A stretch of 22,439 nucleotides of DNA, taken from Bacteroidia bacterium. Its GTDB lineage: Bacteria; Bacteroidota; Bacteroidia; AKYH767-A; OLB10. Positions 6,955 through 14,586 of this stretch are shown here, one piece after another. Position numbers and translations under genes: made by a program. A model generated the notes under the pieces. That model had not been told where the DNA came from and ran no database searches. It was given only the letters and a program-made list of their open reading frames with translations. Numbering within the stretch: the first letter of the stretch is position 1; each line of letters begins with the position of its first letter. The DNA lies in contig JANWID010000063.1 in assembly GCA_025450095.1 (NCBI GenBank), forward strand, positions 1 to 22,439, in the 5' to 3' direction.

Positions 6955-8559
6955 TTAATACCTGATCACCTTCGAGGCAGCAACACCATAACGGATCCAA
7001 TAAACTCCTGAGGGGAATTCATTGAGTGAAATTTTACATTCACCATTTTGATCGGGAAGTATAGAAGTGAGCTGCTTTCCGGTTATATCAAACAGCATTA
7101 CAGGTTCCGAATTGTTGATAATCTTAGTCAGCTTCAGGTTAAGTACATCTTGTACCGGGTTAGGAAATATATTTATTACTGAAGCCTGGGTTTCCGCGAT
7201 TCCGCTCAAACCACACGGATCGGCCATATTGTAAACATGAAACGTTGATGACCTGAAATATGCTGATGGCCCCCCTGCCGGAACATACAGATAATAATCA
7301 CCAATTGAAGTTAATGGAATAACCTGGGTGGTTGCACCGTTTGACCAGTTGTATGAAGCATAACCAGGGCCTGCGTCGAGATAATACTGTCCTGAATTCT
7401 CATAACAGGAAATTACCGGGCGATTAAAGGCCCATGGAAAAGAAGGATAATATTGTACACGATAAGTCACCAGTGAATCCAAAAAAGTAAAATCAAGAAT
7501 TTTCTGACCGGAATTATTAACCACATTAAAAGTTTTATTCTGATTTGCATTAATTCCATAACTTATAACAGCATTTCCTCCGGGTTGATGCTGGAAGCTA
7601 CCCATTGCAAGGCTGTAATCGTTTACATCATCCGTATAATTCCACACGAGGTCCGCGGTCATTGCCGAAACGTTTAATTGATATTCTTTCGCTGAAGCAT
7701 AATGAAAAGGACTCAGGTAATTTCCATCGCCATTATCGAATACAGTTAAGTTCCCATTCGAAATTCTTCTCACATCGTGCTGTCGTCTGAAATTTAACGG
7801 ATCATTCAGGAAATTAAACTGGTTGGCATTACCCCCGAATCTCCAGATGATACTACCATTTTGCCGGTCGATTTTTGTGATCTCATTGAAATGACGACTC
7901 GAAAGGAGAATATTTCCGTCGGTATCCTGTTCTACTGCGTTGCAATGCGTCCAGTCAACCATGTTGGGATCCGGTAACCAGGCTTCATCTATATCATCGA
8001 ATGCAAAGTGATTGGTCGCATGCCATTCAAAAACTACATTTTTGTTTATATCCAGTTCCTGTACTATTCCGCATTCCACAACAGCCTGGATACCTCCGGG
8101 AACATTATTAGGTCCGAACAGGTGAAATGAACTGAGATCCATCACAAGCTCTTCAATACCCAGCATCAGGAAATTCCCGTTAGGCAGAATTTTCATATCA
8201 TGAAGGTCGGTTTCAATTCCATTGCCGCAGCTTACGGAATCAATAATGGTGAAAGTGCTGTCCATCATGTAAAATTTATCCTGCATGTAAAAGGACATTA
8301 ATCCATTGTTTTGAATTTTGAAATCGCCGCAAACCTGGTTAATATTCAGGTTTTTGATATATGCCACCTCACCGTCACCATCTATGATCATCATGGAAGG
8401 AGTGATACCATTGGGATTAGGTCCTATTTTAAGCGGAGTCAGGAAAAAATAACCCGAAACCTGGCTGTATATGCTCACTGAATATGAGGGAATCACTTGT
8501 CCCGAAACGATTTCCGAAAGGAACATTAGACAAAACACCAGCATTAAACGAATATTCAT
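6955..8559 (-). CDS. Secreted arylsulfotransferase-like (ASST) protein with T9SS sorting domain
   Basis: A 534-residue protein. It begins with a signal peptide (hydrophobic residues about 4-20, ending SGQ). The body is a beta-propeller of the arylsulfotransferase family, with the characteristic His-bearing repeats: TDLHDMKILPNGNFLML, DWTHCNAVEQDTDGNIL, LLSSRHFNEITKID with IIWRFGG, and RRQHDVRRISNGN. The last 75 or so residues are a T9SS type A sorting domain (NIFPNPVQDVLNL ... LFDITGKQL ... SGVYWIRYG ... KVIRY), so it should be exported, then cut and anchored or released at the cell surface. Family members transfer sulfate between phenolic compounds, but many Bacteroidota homologues are untested. 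No sulfatase or second sulfur gene is nearby. Secretion route is clear; enzymatic activity is inference. Confidence 0.85.
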   Translation of the reverse strand: MNIRLMLVFCLMFLSEIVSGQVIPSYSVSIYSQVSGYFFLTPLKIGPNPNGITPSMMIIDGDGEVAYIKNLNINQVCGDFKIQNNGLMSFYMQDKFYMMDSTFTIIDSVSCGNGIETDLHDMKILPNGNFLMLGIEELVMDLSSFHLFGPNNVPGGIQAVVECGIVQELDINKNVVFEWHATNHFAFDDIDEAWLPDPNMVDWTHCNAVEQDTDGNILLSSRHFNEITKIDRQNGSIIWRFGGNANQFNFLNDPLNFRRQHDVRRISNGNLTVFDNGDGNYLSPFHYASAKEYQLNVSAMTADLVWNYTDDVNDYSLAMGSFQHQPGGNAVISYGINANQNKTFNVVNNSGQKILDFTFLDSLVTYRVQYYPSFPWAFNRPVISCYENSGQYYLDAGPGYASYNWSNGATTQVIPLTSIGDYYLYVPAGGPSAYFRSSTFHVYNMADPCGLSGIAETQASVINIFPNPVQDVLNLKLTKIINNSEPVMLFDITGKQLTSILPDQNGECKISLNEFPSGVYWIRYGVAASKVIRY

Positions 8560-8642
8560 AAACCTTAACTTTTTTTGATTTCAGGGGAATTCCCGAATGC
8601 AAATTAAAGAATTTTTCCGGCTCTGTTGTATGGAAGGAATCG

Positions 8643-8674
8643 TTGTGGAAATTAGCCCGCACTTGCTATATTTG
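8643..8674 (+). promoter_or_regulatory. Predicted promoter of hisS
   Basis: TATATTTGC, a full match to TAnnTTTG plus the favoured C, has its -7 box at 8667-8674. A TTG at 8643-8645 sits 21 bases upstream. Transcription would begin near 8681, just before the leader inverted repeat. Confidence 0.55.
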
Positions 8675-8686
8675 CCAACGTTATAA

Positions 8687-8737
8687 GGGATTCTCTAAAA
8701 ATCGCATAACGAAGTATAAGTAGATTTAGAGAATCCC
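8687..8737 (+). promoter_or_regulatory. 13-bp perfect inverted repeat in the hisS leader
   Basis: GGGATTCTCTAAA at 8687-8699 is exactly complementary to 8725-8737, with 25 bases between. It lies between the predicted hisS start site and its TTG start codon, leaving only 8 bases before the codon. In the mRNA it could form a stem-loop close to the ribosome binding region; in DNA it could be an operator or an inserted REP-like element. There is no T-tract after it, so simple termination is unlikely. Confidence 0.5.
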
Positions 8738-8745
8738 ATAAATTT

Positions 8746-10125
8746 TTGAAAGTGAAGCCTTCTCTCCCCAAAGGAACCCGTGATTTCTCCCCTGTTGAGA
8801 TGGCCCGGCGGAATGCCATACTGGATATCATCCGGGAGGTATATTATCGGCATGGGTACCTGCAGATCGAAACTCCGGCTATGGAAAATATCAATACCCT
8901 TACCGGGAAATATGGCGAAGAAGGCGACCAATTATTGTACAAAATTCTGAATTCAAGAATACACGAGTCTTCCAAAAAAAATGAGCTGACAGAAGAATTC
9001 AGAAAATCGCTTGAAAAAAATACAAATTCTGAATTGCTTACCGAACGGGCACTCCGATATGATCTGACGGTTCCCTTTGCACGATATGTGGTCATGCATC
9101 AGAATGAAATCACTTTTCCGTTCAAACGTTTCCAGATACAGCCGGTATGGCGAGCCGATCGTCCGCAAAAAGGCCGTTACCGGGAATTTTACCAGTGCGA
9201 TGCCGATGTTATTGGAAGTGATAGCCTGCTGAATGAAGTGGAATTGGTGCAGATGATGGAAACGGTTTACACAAAGCTGGGAATACCAGTTGTGATCAAA
9301 CTGAATAACCGAAAAATTCTGAACGGTATTGCCGAAGTGATTGGTGCGGCTGATAAGATTACGGATATCACTGTTGCCATTGACAAGCTCGATAAGATTG
9401 GCATCGATAAAGTAAATGATGAACTCCGTTCAAAAGGATTAACTGAACAAGCTGTAAAAGATCTGCAGCCTCTTATAATTTTTACCGGAACATCAGTTGA
9501 AAAACTCGGCTTTTTGAAAAAATTGCTTGCTGATTCCGTTACCGGGATGAAAGGCATTGAAGAAACTGAAACAATTTTCAGGCTTGCAAACGTACCTTCA
9601 CTGGAACTTGATATCACACTTGCACGCGGACTGAATTATTACACCGGGGCAATTTTTGAAGTGCGTGCAACTTCGGTTTCCATCGGCAGCATTACCGGCG
9701 GCGGACGTTATGATGATCTGACCGGTATCTTCGGTTTACCTGGTGTTTCCGGTGTGGGTATTTCATTTGGCATTGATCGTATTTATGATGTAATGGAAGA
9801 GCTGAACCTGTTTAACTTATTACAAGGTCATCTTACCGGAACAAAGTTGCTCCTGGTTAATTTTGGTAAGGAAGAATCGGAATATTGCCTGGAGGCAGTA
9901 AAACAAATAAGGACTGCCGGAATTAATGCAGAACTTTACCCCGATCCGGTAAAAATGAAAAAGCAATTAGCTTATGCCGATAGTAACAAAATTCCGTATG
10001 TCGCTCTTGCGGGAAGTGAAGAAATTAAGTCCGGGCGATTTACTCTTAAAAACATGAATTCCGGTGAACAGGTATCAGTTACTCTTGACGAATTGATCGC
10101 AAAACTTTCCGGACCTAAGAATTAA
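8746..10125 (+). CDS. hisS: Histidyl-tRNA synthetase
   Basis: Class II aminoacyl-tRNA synthetase that charges tRNA-His in the cytoplasm. The 459-residue length is normal. Visible motifs: KGTRDFSP near the N-terminus (motif 1 region), motif 2 [14 protein letters not shown] at 135-148, the histidine-specific [10 protein letters not shown] at 292-301, and [10 protein letters not shown] (motif 3 region). A C-terminal anticodon-binding domain (LLVNF ... [15 protein letters not shown] ... YVALAG) follows. The start is TTG at 8746, giving [14 protein letters not shown], the usual spacing to the KGTRDF motif; GTG at 8752 is an alternative. No ATG is available in this position. A rare start codon behind a stem-loop suggests modest or controlled translation. 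hutH follows after 26 bases. Confidence 0.97.
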   Translation: MKVKPSLPKGTRDFSPVEMARRNAILDIIREVYYRHGYLQIETPAMENINTLTGKYGEEGDQLLYKILNSRIHESSKKNELTEEFRKSLEKNTNSELLTERALRYDLTVPFARYVVMHQNEITFPFKRFQIQPVWRADRPQKGRYREFYQCDADVIGSDSLLNEVELVQMMETVYTKLGIPVVIKLNNRKILNGIAEVIGAADKITDITVAIDKLDKIGIDKVNDELRSKGLTEQAVKDLQPLIIFTGTSVEKLGFLKKLLADSVTGMKGIEETETIFRLANVPSLELDITLARGLNYYTGAIFEVRATSVSIGSITGGGRYDDLTGIFGLPGVSGVGISFGIDRIYDVMEELNLFNLLQGHLTGTKLLLVNFGKEESEYCLEAVKQIRTAGINAELYPDPVKMKKQLAYADSNKIPYVALAGSEEIKSGRFTLKNMNSGEQVSVTLDELIAKLSGPKN

Positions 10126-10151
10126 TTTTCAATTTCAGATTTAACGTATTC

Positions 10152-11651
10152 ATGCCAACACATTCCGTTTCTGATACCCACATAGATTTTTCGGTAATAG
10201 ACAAAATACTGTCCGGGAACTATAAACTTGAATTATCCTCCGGAGCAATTGCAAAGATTAATGCATGCCGCGAATACCTCGATCAAAGGATGCTGAGTGA
10301 GAAAGAACCGATTTATGGTATTAATACGGGGTTTGGATCTTTATACAACAAATCCATTTCTACAGAAGATCTTGAGAAGCTTCAGCGAAACCTCGTAATG
10401 TCGCATGCCTGTGGTACGGGTGATGAAGTGCCTGCACAAATTGTCCGCCTGATGTTATTTCTAAAAATACAGGGATTAAGTTATGGCAATTCCGGCGTAC
10501 AGGTGGAAACTGTACAGCGCCTTATTGATTTTTTCAATTACGATATTTTGCCAGTTGTTTACCAGCAGGGCTCCCTGGGTGCTTCCGGTGATCTTGCGCC
10601 GTTGGCTCACCTGTGTCTCCCGTTGCTTGGTATAGGAGATGTGATATACAAAGGCTCGAAAAGAACGGCAGCTGATGTGCTGGAACGTCATAACTGGAAA
10701 CCGATTTCTCTGAAATCGAAGGAAGGTCTTGCATTGCTGAATGGTACACAATTCATGAGTGCATACGGCAGTAATTGTATTGTACAGTCACAAAAACTTT
10801 CGGCATGGGCCGATGTAATCGGCGCTCTTTCATTGGATGCTTTTGATGGACGACCAGAACCATTTCATCATCGCATCCAGGAGATCCGTCCTCATAAGGG
10901 CCAGATTGAAACCGCCGTCATCTTCCGCAAATTGCTGGAAGGAAGCAGTATTATCGGAAGAAAAAAAGCACATGTCCAGGATCCGTATTCATTCCGGTGC
11001 ATTCCACAGGTGCATGGTGCCTCCAAGGATGCGATTAACTATGCCGCATATACGTTTTTCAACGAAATCAATTCCGTCACTGACAATCCCACAATATTCC
11101 CTGATGAAAACCTGATCATTTCAGCCGGAAATTTTCATGGGCAACCACTCGCACTGGCACTCGATTTTCTTGCCATAGCACTTTCCGAGCTGGGAAATAT
11201 TTCTGAAAGACGAACTTATCTTCTCATTTCCGGCCAACGTGAACTCCCTCCTTTTCTTGCTGCTAATGCAGGATTGAATTCAGGATTCATGATTCCCCAA
11301 TATACAGCCGCTTCTCTGGTTAGCCAGAATAAACAATTATGTACACCTGCATCAGTTGATTCCATCGTATCGAGCAATGGACAGGAAGATCATGTAAGCA
11401 TGGGAGCCAACGCAGCTACGAAAGCCTTGAGGGTTGTTGAAAACCTGAAAAATATTCTTGCTATTGAATTATTCACTGCATGCCAGGCATTTGAATTCAG
11501 GCGACCTGAAAAAACAAGTCCGGTGCTTGAAAATATTTTCTCTGAATTCAGGAAGACAGTACCGTTTGTCAGCGAAGATCGTCTGTTGGCAATTGACATT
11601 GCCAATGCCCGGCAATTCCTGGATCAAATCGAACCACCCCGGGTACTTTAA
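10152..11651 (+). CDS. hutH: Histidine ammonia-lyase
   Basis: Deaminates L-histidine to urocanate, the first step of histidine degradation. At 499 residues it is normal for the family. The self-processed MIO cofactor triad Ala144-Ser145-Gly146 lies in GSLGASGDLAPL. The catalytic Tyr loop YGINTGFG is at 55-62. Two features favour histidine over tyrosine or phenylalanine: SH (84-85, LVMSHACGTG) at the selectivity position, and QEDH in SSNGQEDHVSMG, where the Glu matches the histidine-lyase-specific residue. It follows hisS by 26 bases without an obvious promoter, so the two may share an mRNA. None of hutU, hutI or hutG is in the window, so the rest of the pathway lies elsewhere or is missing. 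Confidence 0.93.
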   Translation: MPTHSVSDTHIDFSVIDKILSGNYKLELSSGAIAKINACREYLDQRMLSEKEPIYGINTGFGSLYNKSISTEDLEKLQRNLVMSHACGTGDEVPAQIVRLMLFLKIQGLSYGNSGVQVETVQRLIDFFNYDILPVVYQQGSLGASGDLAPLAHLCLPLLGIGDVIYKGSKRTAADVLERHNWKPISLKSKEGLALLNGTQFMSAYGSNCIVQSQKLSAWADVIGALSLDAFDGRPEPFHHRIQEIRPHKGQIETAVIFRKLLEGSSIIGRKKAHVQDPYSFRCIPQVHGASKDAINYAAYTFFNEINSVTDNPTIFPDENLIISAGNFHGQPLALALDFLAIALSELGNISERRTYLLISGQRELPPFLAANAGLNSGFMIPQYTAASLVSQNKQLCTPASVDSIVSSNGQEDHVSMGANAATKALRVVENLKNILAIELFTACQAFEFRRPEKTSPVLENIFSEFRKTVPFVSEDRLLAIDIANARQFLDQIEPPRVL

Positions 11652-11679
11652 TAATTCAAAGGAACCTCAAAATATTTTT

Positions 11680-13545
11680 TTATTTAGTGGGTCGCATGGG
11701 CTGGCTATCCCATGCATGATCTTCGGCCGTAAGACCAATATGTAAATCTTCCGATAACAACTTTTCCTGCATTTCGATCTGCTCTTTCACATTCACGATA
11801 TAATCCTTTATTTCGTGGCGATGCTTTGCCAGTTTTACAAGTGAGGCTTCATCATACCGGATAAAATCCATCCCTTTTCGGGTGGCGGTGTAACTACGGA
11901 ATCCAAGTTTTTTGAGAATATCAATAGCCATATGAACCGATGTATATAAAGTTTCACGGTATACATGGGTGACACCCAGATCCATGAGATCATATGCATC
12001 ATAACGGTTGCGAGCACGTGCCATAATTTCCAGGTTCGGAAAATTACGCTTTACATTACTGATCAGTTCGGTATTGGTTTCCGGAGAATCAATAGCCGCG
12101 ATCAGTAATTCAGCACTTTCAGCTCCTGCTGATCTTAACAGATCGACACGGGTAGCATCACCATAATACACCTTGAAGCCCATTTTACGAAGCAGCTCCA
12201 CCCTGTCGCTGTCATTATCCAGAATGGTGGCATGAATTCCATTCGCTCTCAGAAATCTACCAATGGTGCTACCGAAATGACCAAATCCGGCAACGATAAC
12301 CGGATGTTTTTCATCAATGAAATCAGGATCTTTTTCTTCCGCTATTTCCCTGATTCCAAAAAACGGATCGATCAGGCGTTCATTAATCAGCAAAAGTACT
12401 GGTGTAACGGCCATGCTAATGGCTGTTGCGGCCATGAACATTTCTGTCCAGAACTGAGAAATAAGCTGTAGATGGTATGAAAAGGTAAACAGTACAAATG
12501 CAAATTCACCTGTTTGAGAAAGCAGTATCGTGAATAATAGATTCTGGTCGCGTTTGATTCCAAAAAGTGAACCGGTTACATACAAGGCAATACCTTTGAT
12601 AACTATAACGGTAAGTACAAGTGAAAATAGCAGCGGTGCCTGGTCCTGCACCAGGATAAAATTTATAGAGGCTCCGACACCGATGAAAAACAGTCCCAGG
12701 AGCAGGCCTTTAAACGGGTCCAGATCTGATTCCAGCTCATGGCGAAATTCGCTGTTGGCAAGTACTACACCAGCGAGAAATGCGCCCAGCGCCGGACTGA
12801 GACCTACCAGTTCCATTAAGAATGCTACTCCAACAATCAATAACAATGCGCTGGCGGTAAACATTTCACGCAAGCGTGTCTTGGAAATCATTCGAAGTAA
12901 TGGAACAATTATGTAATTGCCTGCTATAAAAATAGCTGCAACGGCACCAATAACAAAAACGGTTTGCAACCATGCCGGCAGTCCGTCAATCAGCGAATGT
13001 TGTGCGCCTGGTGATACCTCACCGGTTACGGTTAACAGGGGTAGCAATGCTAATATAGGAATGACCATCAGGTCCTGGAAAAGCAGAACTGAAAAAGATG
13101 CATTTCCTGCAGTGGTAGCTGAGAGGCCTTTTTCCTTTAATGTTTGCAATACGATGGCTGTCGATGACATGGTCAGCGCCAGTGAAACGGCCAGCGATGT
13201 TGAATGCATGAAGTCGAGGAAAAAAAAGAAGATAGCTCCCAGTATAATGGAAGTAAAAGCCATTTGCAGAAGTCCAAGACCAAAGATCATTTTCCGCATT
13301 TTCCAGAATTCCTTTGGGTCAAGTTCCAGTCCTATGAGGAAAAGCATCATTACAACTCCGAATTCGGCAACATGCATAATATCTCCACCCTCAGTGCCTA
13401 CAAAACCGAGCACAAAAGGTCCAATGACAATACCTGCAGCGAGGTAACCCAGGACCGATCCCATCCCAAGTTTTTTTGCGACAGGAACAAATATCACAGC
13501 GCTGGCAAGGAAAACCAGCGCGGTTCTCAGAAAGTTTTCTTCCAT
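11680..13545 (-). CDS. KefC-like monovalent cation:proton antiporter (CPA2) with RCK/TrkA-N domain
   Basis: A 621-residue inner-membrane protein. Residues 1 to about 380 hold about a dozen hydrophobic helices typical of the Na+/H+ exchanger fold (for example VFLIGLELDPKEF and LSPALGAFLAGVVLANSEFRHELESDLDPFKGLLLGLFFI). A cytoplasmic Rossmann-type RCK N domain follows, with GFGHFG at 420-425, LDNDSDRVELL and YGDATRVDLL. A short helical C-terminal tail ends the protein. KefC/KefB transporters exchange K+ for H+ and are held closed by glutathione; Bacteroidota often lack that thiol, so the gating ligand could differ. Its ATG shares one base with the stop codon of the KefF-like gene (TAATG), which indicates translational coupling. 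It converges on hutH with a 28-base gap. Confidence 0.9.
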   Translation of the reverse strand: MEENFLRTALVFLASAVIFVPVAKKLGMGSVLGYLAAGIVIGPFVLGFVGTEGGDIMHVAEFGVVMMLFLIGLELDPKEFWKMRKMIFGLGLLQMAFTSIILGAIFFFFLDFMHSTSLAVSLALTMSSTAIVLQTLKEKGLSATTAGNASFSVLLFQDLMVIPILALLPLLTVTGEVSPGAQHSLIDGLPAWLQTVFVIGAVAAIFIAGNYIIVPLLRMISKTRLREMFTASALLLIVGVAFLMELVGLSPALGAFLAGVVLANSEFRHELESDLDPFKGLLLGLFFIGVGASINFILVQDQAPLLFSLVLTVIVIKGIALYVTGSLFGIKRDQNLLFTILLSQTGEFAFVLFTFSYHLQLISQFWTEMFMAATAISMAVTPVLLLINERLIDPFFGIREIAEEKDPDFIDEKHPVIVAGFGHFGSTIGRFLRANGIHATILDNDSDRVELLRKMGFKVYYGDATRVDLLRSAGAESAELLIAAIDSPETNTELISNVKRNFPNLEIMARARNRYDAYDLMDLGVTHVYRETLYTSVHMAIDILKKLGFRSYTATRKGMDFIRYDEASLVKLAKHRHEIKDYIVNVKEQIEMQEKLLSEDLHIGLTAEDHAWDSQPMRPTK

Positions 13546-14144
13546 TACGTCTCTTTTTTTACAACCAGTTCATTCATGTATTTTCCATTGAAATTTATAA
13601 GTTCCTCCAACGGCATTTCTTCCAGAGTCTTAAGCAGGTTGAGATATTTGTTCGCATAACTGCTGATCTCTGCCGGAGTCAGCAAGTGCGTGCCATGAAC
13701 AACGAATGGTGGAAGGAATACCATATTACACAGTCTGACAGTCTGCTCCAATGGTGCCATAAACTGTCTGACATGGTACCGGTTTTTTCCAGATTCGCTG
13801 TAAGCTTCCTGGCTGCCTCCTGCGGAAACTATATTCAAAACCATTTTTCCTTTTAGCGCTTCACCACCGGGTCCATATGCCCATTTGAATTCCAGCACCA
13901 GGTCAATCCATTGCTTGAGTAACGGAGGCACACTGTACCAATAGAACGGATACTGCCAAATAATAATATCATGTTGTAAAAGCAATTCTTTCTCAGTTGA
14001 AATACTGATACTGAAATCAGGATAAAGCTCGTAGAGGTCGTGAAAAGTAATATTGTTGGATTCAGGAAGCACCCTGATCAGGGAATTATGAATCCTTGAT
14101 TTTTCGTAAAGCGGGTGAGCAAAGAGAATGAGAATTTTATTCAT
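13545..14144 (-). CDS. KefF-like NAD(P)H-dependent oxidoreductase (flavodoxin-like fold)
   Basis: A 199-residue flavoprotein of the KefF/MdaB/NQO family. Typical features: MNKILILFAHP at the N-terminus (first strand and phosphate-binding loop), the IIWQYPFYWYSVPPLLKQWIDLVLEFKWAYG block (WxFPxxWYxxPxxLKxWxDxV pattern), and GGEALKGKMVLNIVSAGG. In enterobacteria KefF is an ancillary quinone reductase bound to the cytoplasmic domain of KefC and needed for full K+ efflux. The same pairing here, with a one-base overlap to the antiporter, supports that role. The frame is open to 14204, but the 20 added residues lack homology and cross the predicted promoter; ATG 14144 places the first strand at the N-terminus as usual. 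Confidence 0.88.
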   Translation of the reverse strand: MNKILILFAHPLYEKSRIHNSLIRVLPESNNITFHDLYELYPDFSISISTEKELLLQHDIIIWQYPFYWYSVPPLLKQWIDLVLEFKWAYGPGGEALKGKMVLNIVSAGGSQEAYSESGKNRYHVRQFMAPLEQTVRLCNMVFLPPFVVHGTHLLTPAEISSYANKYLNLLKTLEEMPLEELINFNGKYMNELVVKKET

Positions 14145-14168
14145 ATATGCTAACGGACGATCAATATT

Positions 14169-14176
14169 CAAAGATA
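14169..14176 (-). promoter_or_regulatory. Predicted -7 box for kefF-kefC operon
   Basis: On the minus strand TATCTTTG matches TAnnTTTG and lies 24 bases before the ATG at 14144. The closest TTTG-like -33 candidate is 25 bases further upstream, longer than ideal. Confidence 0.4.
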
Positions 14177-14208
14177 ATACTACCGGATTAAAGGCGGGAA
14201 ACAAAATA

Positions 14209-14570
14209 GGTACGGATTACAGATACTACTATCGGCGGAAACGCCTGCCTACCGTTTACATACCTGAATGATATTGGATAAGATAAAATAAGTTGAAATC
14301 AATAATAATCCATTCTTAACAGACAGCAGGCAGGGATGTACGGATTACAGATACAGATCTAACCGAAAATGGATCTCTGCAAAAATTAATAACCAAGGGA
14401 AAATGAAACGGAGATTAAAGCCTTCGTTTCATTTTCCCTTGGTTGTAAAAAAAGTACTGATAACGGATTCATTATCTTCGCGGAACGGATGTACAGAATA
14501 TATATCATTAAAAATTATCTGTAATCTGTACATCCGATTCCGCGTTAATAAAGAATCTGTAATCCGTACC
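14209..14570. repeat. Nested inverted-repeat region bounded by a 16-bp perfect terminal repeat
   Basis: This fills most of the 442-bp gene-free gap between the prolyl oligopeptidase and KefF-like genes. GGTACGGATTACAGAT at 14209-14224 is exactly complementary to 14555-14570. Inside, 14334-14353 (a second copy of the TACGGATTACAGATA core) pairs with 14516-14535 with one mismatch. A third pair, 14479-14497 with 14525-14544, matches except for one bulged base. A 20-bp perfect hairpin sits at the centre (listed separately). There is no convincing coding frame and no transposase. I cannot see a target-site duplication. It may be a MITE or REP-type element, a degraded mobile element, or a structured RNA. 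Confidence 0.65.
14391..14444. terminator. 20-bp perfect hairpin, possible bidirectional terminator
   Basis: The 20 bases at 14391-14410 (AACCAAGGGAAAATGAAACG) are exactly complementary to 14425-14444, with a 14-nt centre that can extend the stem by a few pairs. On the minus strand it is followed by ATTAATTTTT, so it could end transcripts of the prolyl oligopeptidase gene, which stops about 143 bases before it. The stem is longer than usual for an intrinsic terminator and lies inside the nested repeat region, so a structural-repeat origin is equally possible. Confidence 0.45.
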
Positions 14571-14586
14571 AGCCTGTTGGCAAAGG

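Noticed and set aside
6932..7000. N-terminal extension of the WbqC protein
   Set aside because: It overlaps the coding end of the arylsulfotransferase-like gene and lacks family similarity; ATG 6931 fits the family start.
8700..8724. Loop of the hisS leader dyad resembles a lox half-site (ATAACGAAGTATA)
   Set aside because: It differs from the loxP arm at several central positions, there is no second arm at 8-bp spacing and no recombinase nearby. Probably coincidence.
8687..8737. T-box riboswitch or intrinsic terminator controlling hisS
   Set aside because: Neither a T-box motif nor a T-tract is visible; only a simple dyad is supported.
12530..13447. Two long open frames back to back on the plus strand (128 and 176 codons) opposite the antiporter gene
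   Set aside because: They are antisense to the well-supported KefC-like membrane region, have low-complexity Ser/Thr/Pro/Ile composition and show no domain. They are typical shadows.
14145..14204. N-terminal extension of the KefF-like protein
   Set aside because: The family begins at the first beta strand (KILILFAHP), and the extension covers the predicted promoter.
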